A stretch of DNA of 12,630 bases from WLNJ01 sp037131165 (lineage in GTDB: Bacteria > Actinomycetota > Thermoleophilia > Solirubrobacterales > Solirubrobacteraceae): positions 1-12,630 of the forward strand of contig JBAXRO010000055.1 of NCBI GenBank assembly GCA_037131165.1. Direction: 5' to 3'. Position 1 is the stretch's first letter. Each line of letters starts with the position of its first letter. Under the pieces are notes generated by a model. The model was given only the letters and a program-made list of their open reading frames with translations. It was not told the DNA's origin and did no database searches. Of this stretch, positions 6,658-12,630 are shown one piece after another. Both the position numbers and the translations under genes were made by a program.

Positions 6658-8334
6658 GTGCAGCGGCTCTCCGACTACCTCCTTCCGACCGAAAGGGACG
6701 ATCCAGCCGACGCGGAAGCGAAGTCCCACCGGCTGATGGTCCGTGCCGGTCTGATCCGCCAGATAGGGGCCGGCCTGTGGAGCTGGATGCCGTCGGGCTG
6801 GCGCGTCCACCAGCGAATCTGCGACGTGATCAGGGACGAGATGGAGGCGATCGGCGGTCAGGAAGTGCTGATGCCGGTACTGCTCCCGGCCGAGCCATGG
6901 AAGCGGACCGGGCGCCACGGGATCTCTGAGCTCTTCAAGCTCGAGGACCGCAAGGGAGCCGAGATGGTTCTCGCGATGACGCACGAGGAGGCGGTTACCT
7001 CGCACGTCGCCCAGATCGTCCGCTCCTACCGGGACCTCCCATTGATCCTCTGGCACCTCCAGACCAAGGAGCGGGACGAGCCGCGCCCGCGCGCAGGGGT
7101 GCTGCGGACGAGGGAATTCATCATGAAGGACAGCTACTCCTTCGATCGTGACGACGACGGTCTCGCTCTGTCCTATTCCAAGCACATCGAGGCCTACGAC
7201 AGGATCTTCGACCGCTGCGGGCTTGAGTGGTATCGGGTCGAATCCGACGTCGGGATGATGGGCGGCTCCGGAGCCCACGAGTACATGGCTCCATGCGCCG
7301 CCGGTGAGAACGAGGTGGCCTTGGCACCCGGCTATGCCGCCAACGTCGAGGTGGCCTCTGCCGACCCCCAGCCCGTCGAGCTCCCCGACCCCCTCCCAGA
7401 GCCGGAAGAGGTCAGCACCCCCGGTGCGACAGCAATCGAGGACGTGGCCTCCCTCCTGGGTGTCCTGCCCGGAGCGCTGCTGAAGAGTTTCCCCGTGATC
7501 AGTAACGGGGAACTGGTGCTCGCGATCGTCAGGGGTGATCACCAGGTCAACGAGATCAAGCTCGCCAATGCCCTCGGCGGAGAGGCAAGGCCGGCCCACA
7601 CCGACGAGATCGAGAAGGCGCTTGGACCGGTCGGGTTCATCGGACCGGTCGGAGCTCAGGTGCGAGTGATCCTCGACAGCGCGGTCGGGCCGGGCGGCTG
7701 GATCACAGGGGCCAATCGGCCGGACCTCCACCTTCGGGGGGTCGAACCGGGTCGGGATTTCCAGTTCGAGCGGGGCGACATCCGATCGGTGGTCGAGGGC
7801 GACACTGTGAACGGACATCCGATCCGGATCGAGCCTGCGATCGAGATCGGCAACATCTTCAAGCTCGGGACGCGCTACTCCGAGGCGCTTGGAGCGACCT
7901 TCCTCGACGAGGCTGGCAACCAGCGTCCGATCATCATGGGCTCCTATGGGATCGGACCTGCGCGGATCGCAGCGGCCGCAGTCGAGCAGCGAGGCGGCGA
8001 TACCGAGATCCCCTGGCCCAGAGCGATCGCCCCATGGGACGTCGAGATCGTCGCGATCGGCAAGCCGGAGTCGGACGAGGTACGGACTGCGCTCGAGATT
8101 GCAGCGGAACTCGACCAGCAGGGGCTCTCCACAGTGGTCGATGACCGCGACTCGTCGCCCGGGGCCAAGTTTGCCGATGCCGACCTGATCGGCTGCCCGC
8201 TGCGACTGACGGTGGGGCGAAAGGGACTTGAACGTGGCGTGATCGAGGGCAGGGAGTCCAACGGTGCCGAACACGAGTTCCGGGTCGATCAAGCCGCATC
8301 ACAGGCGGCTGTGGCGTGGAGGGCGATCCCCTGA
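6658..8334 (+). CDS. proS: Prolyl-tRNA synthetase (bacterial type with editing insertion)
   Basis: Class II aminoacyl-tRNA synthetase, 558 residues with the GTG start, a normal length for the bacterial (ProS type 1) form. The N-terminus (QRLSDYLLPT, then AKSHRLMVRAGLIRQ) is family-typical. Motif 2 is around RPRAG and RTREFIMKDSYSF (T151-R152 and following). SDVGMMGGSGAHEYM follows. Between about residues 220 and 385 lies the YbaK-like editing domain that removes alanine from tRNA-Pro, with GALLKSFPV in the region where the functionally important lysine is found. Motif 3 is MGSYGIGPAR (from M427), and the C-terminal anticodon-binding domain fills the last 100 residues. The frame is open upstream to 6571; GTG 6658 gives the canonical start, while an ATG at 6646 would overlap the proposed -10 box. 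In motif 2 the usual aromatic residues are E138 (QTKERDE) and A146 (RPRAG). A proS gene near ispG is common in actinobacteria. Confidence 0.96.
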   Translation: MQRLSDYLLPTERDDPADAEAKSHRLMVRAGLIRQIGAGLWSWMPSGWRVHQRICDVIRDEMEAIGGQEVLMPVLLPAEPWKRTGRHGISELFKLEDRKGAEMVLAMTHEEAVTSHVAQIVRSYRDLPLILWHLQTKERDEPRPRAGVLRTREFIMKDSYSFDRDDDGLALSYSKHIEAYDRIFDRCGLEWYRVESDVGMMGGSGAHEYMAPCAAGENEVALAPGYAANVEVASADPQPVELPDPLPEPEEVSTPGATAIEDVASLLGVLPGALLKSFPVISNGELVLAIVRGDHQVNEIKLANALGGEARPAHTDEIEKALGPVGFIGPVGAQVRVILDSAVGPGGWITGANRPDLHLRGVEPGRDFQFERGDIRSVVEGDTVNGHPIRIEPAIEIGNIFKLGTRYSEALGATFLDEAGNQRPIIMGSYGIGPARIAAAAVEQRGGDTEIPWPRAIAPWDVEIVAIGKPESDEVRTALEIAAELDQQGLSTVVDDRDSSPGAKFADADLIGCPLRLTVGRKGLERGVIEGRESNGAEHEFRVDQAASQAAVAWRAIP

Positions 8335-8402
8335 GCACCGGGAGGCCCGGCTGGAAGCGCCTGATCGGCGCTGACCGATCCGGTCCGCCGCCACCGGAAA
8401 CG

Positions 8403-8966
8403 ATGAAGGACGCCCCATGGCGGCCCTTCACGATTCCGAACCTGATCGCACTGATCCGCCTGATCGGTATCCCGGTCTTCCTCGTGATGGTTCTCGACTC
8501 GCCCGACGGAAAGGACATCCCCGCCGCGCTGCTCTATTGCGCGATCGGTTGGAGCGACTACCTGGACGGGTTCATTGCTCGCCTGACCGGTCAGTACAGC
8601 CGGCTTGGCGCCTTGCTGGACCCGGTCGCGGACAGGGGCCTCGCCCTTGCCGGGATGTACGTGTCGTGGCGGTTCGAACTTCTCCCGCGCTGGGCCGTCG
8701 CAGTGGTCCTGATCCGGGAGGCGGGGATGCTGGTCCTTGGCGCCTGGGCGGTTCGGCGCGGGGTGGAGGTCAGGATCAACTGGGCCGGGAGGATCGGAGT
8801 CGCGCCGATCCTCGCCGCCCCGTTCTGGGCGATGGTTTCGGTCGAGTGGTTCGCGCTTCTCCTGCTCTATTCCGGTATGGCCTTGAGCATCTGGGCAAGC
8901 GTGCTCTACGCGCGGGACGCGCGGCGCCAGATGGCGGCCTCCGGCAAAGTCTCAACCTCCGGTTGA
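8403..8966 (+). CDS. pgsA: CDP-alcohol phosphatidyltransferase (probable phosphatidylglycerophosphate synthase)
   Basis: Integral membrane enzyme that transfers a phosphatidyl group from CDP-diacylglycerol to an alcohol acceptor. The complete family motif is present in DYLDGFIAR followed by GALLDPVAD: D-x-x-D-G-x-x-A-R, eight residues, G-x-x-x-D-x-x-x-D. FTIPNLIALIRL near the N-terminus and several hydrophobic helices fit PgsA. Glycerol 3-phosphate is the likely acceptor, but other acceptors (inositol phosphate, or CDP-DAG for cardiolipin) cannot be excluded. The ATG at 8403 gives 187 residues and starts 9 residues before the first conserved segment. An in-frame GTG at 8316 would add 29 residues and overlap proS by 19 bases; its extra segment (Gly/Pro-rich) has no recognisable domain and both starts have weak ribosome sites. 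The gene follows proS directly and its substrate is made by CdsA. Confidence 0.87.
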   Translation: MKDAPWRPFTIPNLIALIRLIGIPVFLVMVLDSPDGKDIPAALLYCAIGWSDYLDGFIARLTGQYSRLGALLDPVADRGLALAGMYVSWRFELLPRWAVAVVLIREAGMLVLGAWAVRRGVEVRINWAGRIGVAPILAAPFWAMVSVEWFALLLLYSGMALSIWASVLYARDARRQMAASGKVSTSG

Positions 8967-8998
8967 TGCTTCCACCCCCGTCGGGGTAGAATCGACGT
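8963..8998 (+). promoter_or_regulatory. Leaderless promoter of the zinc-ribbon/FHA gene
   Basis: TTGATG (8963-8968), an 18-base spacer, TAGAAT (8987-8992), then only 6 bases to the ATG at 8999. Both boxes are near consensus, and the spacing puts the transcription start on the start codon. No Shine-Dalgarno site is properly placed. The -35 box overlaps the pgsA stop codon. An ACCCC/GGGGT dyad (8974-8978 and 8983-8987) fills the spacer and ends on the first base of the -10 box. Confidence 0.72.
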
Positions 8999-9457
8999 AT
9001 GGCTCTCCATTGCTCCGAATGTGGCTCTCTTGTCAGCGAGGGAGCGAACTACTGCCCGCGCTGCGGAGCCTTTGTCGGCGACGAGGCCGGGGGTGGCTCA
9101 CCCGGATGGAGGGTGGGTGAGACGGGAGAGCTCGAAGCAGTCCAGATCGAGCCCACCGAGGAGGACGGAGCAGTCCTGGTCGTGCGGTCCGGCGGGGGTA
9201 GGGCCGGGGAGAGCTTTCTCCTGCTCGGCGACCGAATGACCATCGGGCGTCGACCCGACAGTTCGGTCTTCCTCGACGACATAACGGTGTCCCGCGATCA
9301 CGCGGTACTTGTCCGCCGCTCGGCCGAGTGGTGGATAGACGACTGCGGTTCGCTAAACGGCACGTACGTAAACCGGAACCGCATCGACTCTCTCCAACTC
9401 GGTGACGGCGACGAGCTGCAGGTCGGCAAGTACCGCCTCGCTTTCCTTCATCGATGA
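8999..9457 (+). CDS. Zinc-ribbon plus FHA-domain protein, GarA-like
   Basis: Protein of 152 residues. The N-terminus is a short zinc ribbon with CSEC and CPRC (C5, C8, C19, C22). A linker of about 35 residues contains ETGEL (41-45) and IEPTEED. The C-terminal half (about 57-152) is an FHA domain with the phosphothreonine-binding residues G83-R84, S98-R99-x-H101 and SLNGT (118-122). From VLVV through PDSSVFLDD, ITVSRDHA and GSLNGTYVNR to the end, it closely parallels M. tuberculosis GarA and C. glutamicum OdhI, FHA switch proteins that inhibit 2-oxoglutarate dehydrogenase until phosphorylated on an N-terminal ETT motif. Here the ETT motif is missing; T42 or T53 are candidate phospho-sites. The zinc ribbon replaces the GarA tail. 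It overlaps the MerR gene by 4 bases (ATGA), which parallels garA next to Rv1828. The FHA domain is certain; the GarA-like function is inferred. Confidence 0.9.
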   Translation: MALHCSECGSLVSEGANYCPRCGAFVGDEAGGGSPGWRVGETGELEAVQIEPTEEDGAVLVVRSGGGRAGESFLLLGDRMTIGRRPDSSVFLDDITVSRDHAVLVRRSAEWWIDDCGSLNGTYVNRNRIDSLQLGDGDELQVGKYRLAFLHR

Positions 9458-10170
9458 GTGATCCCGGCATGGACAAGCGCGGTTCGATGACCATCGGGGC
9501 CGTCTGCGAGCTGCTGGCCCGCGAGTTTCCCGACCTCTCGATCTCGAAGATCAGGTATCTCGAAGACCGGGGCCTGCTTTCGCCGCGCAGAACCGCGGGC
9601 GGCTACAGGGTCTACGGGAAGGCAGAGGTCGACCGGCTCCGCACGATCCTGCGTCTCCAGCGAGACGAGTTCATGCCACTCAACGTGATTCGCCGCGAGC
9701 TGGCAGGTGGGCGCTCGCAAGCCGACGTTCCCGCGCCCGGGAACGCTGCCGCGCCGAAGCGCAGCGCGGTGACCGTCAACCGCTCCGGAACTTGGACACC
9801 GCTCGACGAAGTGATCGATGAAACCGGCGTCGAGCCTCAGCTGATCGCAGAGCTGGAGGATTACGGCGTGATCAAGGGCGAGCATCGAGACGGGGTGGCG
9901 GGGTACGACGACACCGAGGTTGAGATCATCCGGGCGGTGGGCGAGCTCGCCCGCTACGGGGTTGCCGGGCGCAACCTCAGGGTCCTTCGGAGTTCCGCCG
10001 ATCGCGAGGCCGCTCTGCTGCAGCAGATCCTCGCGCCGGCTTTGCGCTCGAGGAACCCGAAGCGGCGCGAGGAGGCCGTAGAGGCCCTTGAGAACCTCGC
10101 ATCGGTCACCAGCTACCTGGGACATCTGTTGCTGGTCCGCGACCTGCGCCGGATGGCTGCGGGCCGCTGA
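9454..10170 (+). CDS. MerR-family transcriptional regulator (Rv1828 type)
   Basis: Protein of 238 residues. Residues about 12-85 are a winged helix-turn-helix of the MerR superfamily: MTIGAVCELLA, then SISKIRYLEDRGLLSPRR, GGYRVY and DEFMPLNVIRREL. A Pro/Ala-rich linker (about 87-105) joins it to a C-terminal domain (about 108-238) with LDEVIDETG and alternating helices, unlike the short metal-binding tails of classical MerR proteins. The wording of the HTH and the size match the mycobacterial Rv1828/SCO2105-like regulators encoded next to garA. No effector-binding Cys cluster is visible. The ATG overlaps the FHA stop codon and lacks a ribosome site, so translation is probably coupled; M6 or M12 are possible later starts. 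Target genes cannot be read from the sequence, although Rv1828-type regulators bind inverted repeats. Confidence 0.88.
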   Translation: MSDPGMDKRGSMTIGAVCELLAREFPDLSISKIRYLEDRGLLSPRRTAGGYRVYGKAEVDRLRTILRLQRDEFMPLNVIRRELAGGRSQADVPAPGNAAAPKRSAVTVNRSGTWTPLDEVIDETGVEPQLIAELEDYGVIKGEHRDGVAGYDDTEVEIIRAVGELARYGVAGRNLRVLRSSADREAALLQQILAPALRSRNPKRREEAVEALENLASVTSYLGHLLLVRDLRRMAAGR

Positions 10171-10183
10171 GGCGACGAGCCCG

Positions 10184-10621
10184 TTGCCGAGGACCAAACG
10201 CACCCGTGCGCTCGACGCCGATCCGGAAAAGGTCTGGGCACTGGCCGCAGACCCGGCCAAACTGCCGAGGTGGTGGCCCGAGGTGGACCGCGTCGACAGG
10301 CCCGATGGGAACAGCTTCACCAAATGGGTCGTCTCGCCCCGCGGCCGGGCCGTCGCGATGACCTTCAGCCTCGCCGACCTCGAGGAGGGCAGACACGTGA
10401 GGTGGGTTCAGCAGCTCGAAGGAACGCCGTTCGCGCGGTCTCTCAGATCCGGGGCCGAGGAGGTGACCGTCGAGGAGGCGGGTGCGGGCTCGAAGATCGA
10501 GCTGGTGATTGAAAGACGCATGAAGGGCACGGCAAGGCTGGGAGGCCTCCTGATCTCCCGCGGGCAGCGACGGGAGCTCGACGAGGCACTCGATCGCCTG
10601 GAGGCGAGACTCAGTGGCTGA
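10184..10621 (+). CDS. SRPBCC (START-like/polyketide cyclase-type) family protein
   Basis: Protein of 145 residues with the beginning typical of the SRPBCC superfamily: RTRALDADPEKVWALAADPAKLPRWW, followed by VDRVD, a central beta-rich part (VAMTFSLADLEEG, then RWVQQLEG) and a long C-terminal helix (RRELDEALDRLEARL). Such proteins form a deep hydrophobic pocket for lipids or other hydrophobic ligands; the ligand here is unknown. No ATG or GTG is in frame after the MerR stop, so TTG at 10184 is the best start, 13 bases after that stop, with GAGG at 10169-10172. The open frame reaches back to 10088 inside the MerR gene, but that portion has no family similarity. It overlaps the following oxidase gene by 8 bases, so the two are probably translated from one message and may work on the same substrate class. 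Confidence 0.8.
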   Translation: MPRTKRTRALDADPEKVWALAADPAKLPRWWPEVDRVDRPDGNSFTKWVVSPRGRAVAMTFSLADLEEGRHVRWVQQLEGTPFARSLRSGAEEVTVEEAGAGSKIELVIERRMKGTARLGGLLISRGQRRELDEALDRLEARLSG

Positions 10622-12263
10622 ACGGGTCGAGATGCCGTGGTGGGGGTGGGGCGACCCTGAGCACAGCCGAGAGCTTCCAGCAGCCGCCTTGGCTGAGATC
10701 GAACGGCGCTTCGGCAAGCTCGCCGACCCAGAGTCCCTGCCCGGGATCGATCACTTCGAAATCCCGGAGTCGCGGGTACCCGAGCCTGTTGCGGCAGCGC
10801 TGCGCTCCTCCACCGGTGCAGATGCCGTCTCCGATACCCCGACCTCCAGGGTCCTCAGGGGAGGCGGAAAGAGCTATCCGGACCTCGTGCGGATGCGCGC
10901 CGGTCGTCCGGCCGGTCTGCCGGACCTCGTTGTCGCGCCGGCCAATGCCGAAGAGGTCTCGAAGGTCCTCAAGGTCTGCTCGGAGTCAGGAACCGCTGTT
11001 GTTCCGTTCGGTGGTGGCACGAGTGTCGTCGGCGGGTTGAGCCCGATCGGCGAAGGCCAGGGTGGAGTGATCTCCCTGGACATGTCGAGGATGAGCGGGA
11101 TGGTCTCGATCGACGAAGAGAGCCGGATCGGTGTCGTACTGGGCGGCACGTCCGGTCCCGAGGCGGAGGCCGCGTTCGCGGCCCATGGGCTGACGATCGG
11201 CCACTTTCCCCAGAGCTTCCTCCACGCAACTGTGGGTGGCTTCGTCGCGACGAGGTCGGCCGGCCAGGCGTCGACAGGGTACGGCCGGATCGATTCCAAC
11301 GTCCTCGGTCTTGAGATGGTCACCCCGACGGGACCAATCAGCCTGCCGCCAATGCCGGGAACAGCCGCAGGGCCCGGGCTTAGGTCGCTGCTCGTGGGAT
11401 CCGAGGGCACGCTTGGCGTGATCACCGAGGTGGCGCTTCAACTCTCAAAAGCTCCTGCCGCAACGCTCGACAGGGCATGGATCGTCAGCGGCTTCGAGCA
11501 CGGCCGGGAACTGATGCGCAGGATGGAGCAGGCAGGGTGCGCTCCGGCGGTTGCCCGGCTCTCCGACGAGGAGGAGACTGCGGTCAGCCTTGCGCTGTCG
11601 GCGAAGTCGCGGGCTCGCAGGGCATTCGCCCGGTACGCCCTCTCGAAGGGACGCGGGCGCCCTTGTCTGCTGATCACATGCTTCGAGGGTGAGCGCGACC
11701 GGATCAGCGGCGCTCACGCGGATGCCTCGGCGATCCTACGCTCCGGGGGCGCCAAGTCGTTGGGTGGTATGCCGGCTCGGGCTTGGCGACACGGCCGCTA
11801 CGACGGCCCGTACCTGCGTGACGTGCTGATGGGTCGCGGGCTGCTCGTGGACACGCTCGAGACCGCTGCTCCGTGGTCGAAGCTGGAAGGCCTCTACAGC
11901 TCGGTTTCCGACTCGCTGCGTGGATCTCTTGGGCGGTTCGGAGGAGATCCGATCGTGATGTGTCATGTCTCGCACCTCTATCCGGGAGGGGCGTCGCTCT
12001 ACTTCACCTTCGTTGGCATCCAACCAGGAAACAATCCGGACGAGCGAATCTCCAACTGGTGGGACGTCAAGAGCGCCGCATCCGAAGCGATCTCCCGCGA
12101 AGGCGGGACTATCACCCACCACCACGCCGTCGGGACCGATCACAGGCCTTGGATGGAGGCCGAGGTCGGCGAACGTTCGCTGGCTGCCCTTGCCGCCCTG
12201 AAGCGTGAGCTCGACCCGAATGGGGTCATGAATCCCCGCAAGCTCCTGCCCGACTCTGGCTGA
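10614..12263 (+). CDS. FAD-binding oxidase, alkyldihydroxyacetonephosphate synthase (AGPS) type
   Basis: Protein of 549 residues of the VAO/PCMH flavoprotein family. The FAD-binding PP loop is FGGGTSVVGG (G133 onward). GHFPQSFLHATVGGFVATRSAGQ (from G196, given here in part: GHFPQSF and VGGFVATRS) is the AGPS-type FAD signature. WRHGRYDGPYLRD, VDTLETAAPW, SHLYPGGASLYF and the triple histidine HHH at 502-504 correspond to active-site regions of AGPS, and LDPNGVMNPRKLLP closes the protein. In eukaryotes AGPS swaps the acyl chain of acyl-DHAP for a fatty alcohol and so makes ether lipids; actinobacterial members such as Rv3107c have not been clearly assigned, so the substrate is open. D-lactate/glycolate oxidases are related, but the HHH and FPQSF features favour AGPS. 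The GTG at 10614 has GGAGG at 10600-10604; ATG at 10632 (MPWWGWG) is a possible later start. Confidence 0.88.
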   Translation: MAERVEMPWWGWGDPEHSRELPAAALAEIERRFGKLADPESLPGIDHFEIPESRVPEPVAAALRSSTGADAVSDTPTSRVLRGGGKSYPDLVRMRAGRPAGLPDLVVAPANAEEVSKVLKVCSESGTAVVPFGGGTSVVGGLSPIGEGQGGVISLDMSRMSGMVSIDEESRIGVVLGGTSGPEAEAAFAAHGLTIGHFPQSFLHATVGGFVATRSAGQASTGYGRIDSNVLGLEMVTPTGPISLPPMPGTAAGPGLRSLLVGSEGTLGVITEVALQLSKAPAATLDRAWIVSGFEHGRELMRRMEQAGCAPAVARLSDEEETAVSLALSAKSRARRAFARYALSKGRGRPCLLITCFEGERDRISGAHADASAILRSGGAKSLGGMPARAWRHGRYDGPYLRDVLMGRGLLVDTLETAAPWSKLEGLYSSVSDSLRGSLGRFGGDPIVMCHVSHLYPGGASLYFTFVGIQPGNNPDERISNWWDVKSAASEAISREGGTITHHHAVGTDHRPWMEAEVGERSLAALAALKRELDPNGVMNPRKLLPDSG

Positions 12264-12273
12264 GCGGGCTCAG
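12260..12273. terminator. Small hairpin over two convergent stop codons
   Basis: CTGAGC (12260-12265) and GCTCAG (12268-12273) form a short dyad that contains both stop codons (TGA on +, TCA read as TGA on -). Part of the symmetry is forced by the two stops, the stem is short, and no U-run follows. It is a weak candidate for a bidirectional terminator; only 6 bases separate the two genes. Confidence 0.3.
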
Positions 12274-12630
12274 ACGCTGAAGGGGGATGCCAGGACGACT
12301 GTCCCCGGGGTCTTCGGCACGGCCTGCCCGGGCTGGACGTTCTCCGATGTCACAACGACACGGTTGGCCTGGGGTGCTGACTTCGGAACGGCTGCAACCG
12401 CTGTGAACTCGCCCTTTGCGTTCACCTTCTGGAACCCGACCAGAGCCGGCTCCGGGGAGCCGGTCAGCCAGATGCCGACGGTGGTGTTCGGCTTCAGTCC
12501 CGTTCCGGCGACCAGCATCGCGTTCTGAGCACCCTTCGATTCGATTCCCGCCACACCGAGCGCTTTTCCTCCGGCTACGGGCTTGAGCGTGAATCGCTTG
12601 CGCAACGTCCATCCGCCCTTGCCGTCAGGT
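12270..12630 (-). CDS. C-terminal part of a probable RskA-type anti-sigma factor
   Basis: The gene starts beyond the right edge; 119 codons and the stop are visible, and the frame is open to the window's end. The visible part is a beta-rich soluble domain: FTLKPVAGG, then NAMLVAGTGLKPNTTVGIWL, EPALVGFQKVNAKGEF, NRVVVTSE and TPGTVVLASPF. The order TGL-x-PN, then a Y/I-WL strand, a G-F-x-x-V segment with N/D-x-x-G, a VVVT-x-E strand and a PG-x-VVL end resembles the extracytoplasmic domain of RskA-type anti-sigma factors in actinobacteria. The membrane helix and the sigma-binding domain would lie outside the window, so the call is a family resemblance only. A TTG at 12605 could be read as a start, but the frame continues past it without a stop. 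It is convergent with the oxidase gene. Confidence 0.5.
   Translation of the reverse strand, partial: PDGKGGWTLRKRFTLKPVAGGKALGVAGIESKGAQNAMLVAGTGLKPNTTVGIWLTGSPEPALVGFQKVNAKGEFTAVAAVPKSAPQANRVVVTSENVQPGQAVPKTPGTVVLASPFSV

Noticed and set aside
9726..9745. Perfect inverted repeat CGTTCCCG-CGCC-CGGGAACG within the MerR gene
   Set aside because: It lies in the Pro/Ala/Gly-rich linker of the coding region, far from any promoter. An autoregulatory site cannot be excluded, but nothing else supports it and GC-rich linkers form such repeats easily.
12226..12612. A 128-codon - strand open frame overlapping the right-end gene
   Set aside because: It runs through the oxidase stop region and is Arg/Gly/Ala-rich without domain features; the neighbouring frame ending at 12270 has a coherent beta-rich domain and stays open to the edge.

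Overview
The window looks like chromosomal, mostly housekeeping DNA from a high-GC actinobacterium. The best guess is the class Thermoleophilia (Solirubrobacterales or relatives). This rests on the high GC with strong G/C preference at third codon positions, on the gene order (cdsA-dxr-rip1 then ispG and proS; pgsA then a GarA-type FHA gene and an Rv1828-type MerR gene, both shared with mycobacteria), and on the style of the proteins. The taxonomic call is inference. No tRNA, rRNA, CRISPR array, insertion sequence, prophage gene or attachment site was seen. Genes are packed tightly and the longest non-coding gap is about 124 bases.

Left part (1-5891, + strand): the 3' end of cdsA (CDP-diacylglycerol synthase), dxr (MEP pathway step 2), an RseP/Rip1-type site-2 protease that overlaps dxr by 4 bases, a long-chain acyl-CoA synthetase, and ispG (a late MEP pathway step, 4Fe-4S). 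cdsA, dxr and the protease look like one transcription unit. The acyl-CoA synthetase lies between the protease and ispG, which are commonly direct neighbours in actinobacteria. Small dyads flank it, and ispG appears to have its own leaderless promoter.

Middle (5892-8966): a strong hairpin separates ispG from a convergent Mn-type superoxide dismutase gene on the - strand. Divergent from sodA is proS (prolyl-tRNA synthetase with editing insertion), then a CDP-alcohol phosphatidyltransferase of the PgsA type.

Right part (8963-12630): a well-formed leaderless promoter reads into a zinc-ribbon plus FHA protein whose FHA half strongly resembles mycobacterial GarA. A MerR-type regulator overlaps it by 4 bases. 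A SRPBCC (START-like) protein and an alkyl-DHAP-synthase-type FAD oxidase follow in tight succession, probably as one operon. The window ends inside a convergent - strand gene whose visible C-terminal part resembles the extracytoplasmic domain of RskA-type anti-sigma factors.

Themes: membrane lipid supply (CdsA, PgsA, acyl-CoA synthetase, AGPS-like oxidase), isoprenoid precursors (Dxr, IspG), and signalling (site-2 protease, FHA protein, MerR, possible anti-sigma factor). I found no convincing new multi-gene system. The points most worth following are three putative leaderless promoters (ispG, proS, FHA gene), each with a dyad just upstream; the replacement of the GarA phospho-tail by a zinc ribbon; and the acyl-CoA synthetase gene inside the dxr-rip1-ispG neighbourhood.
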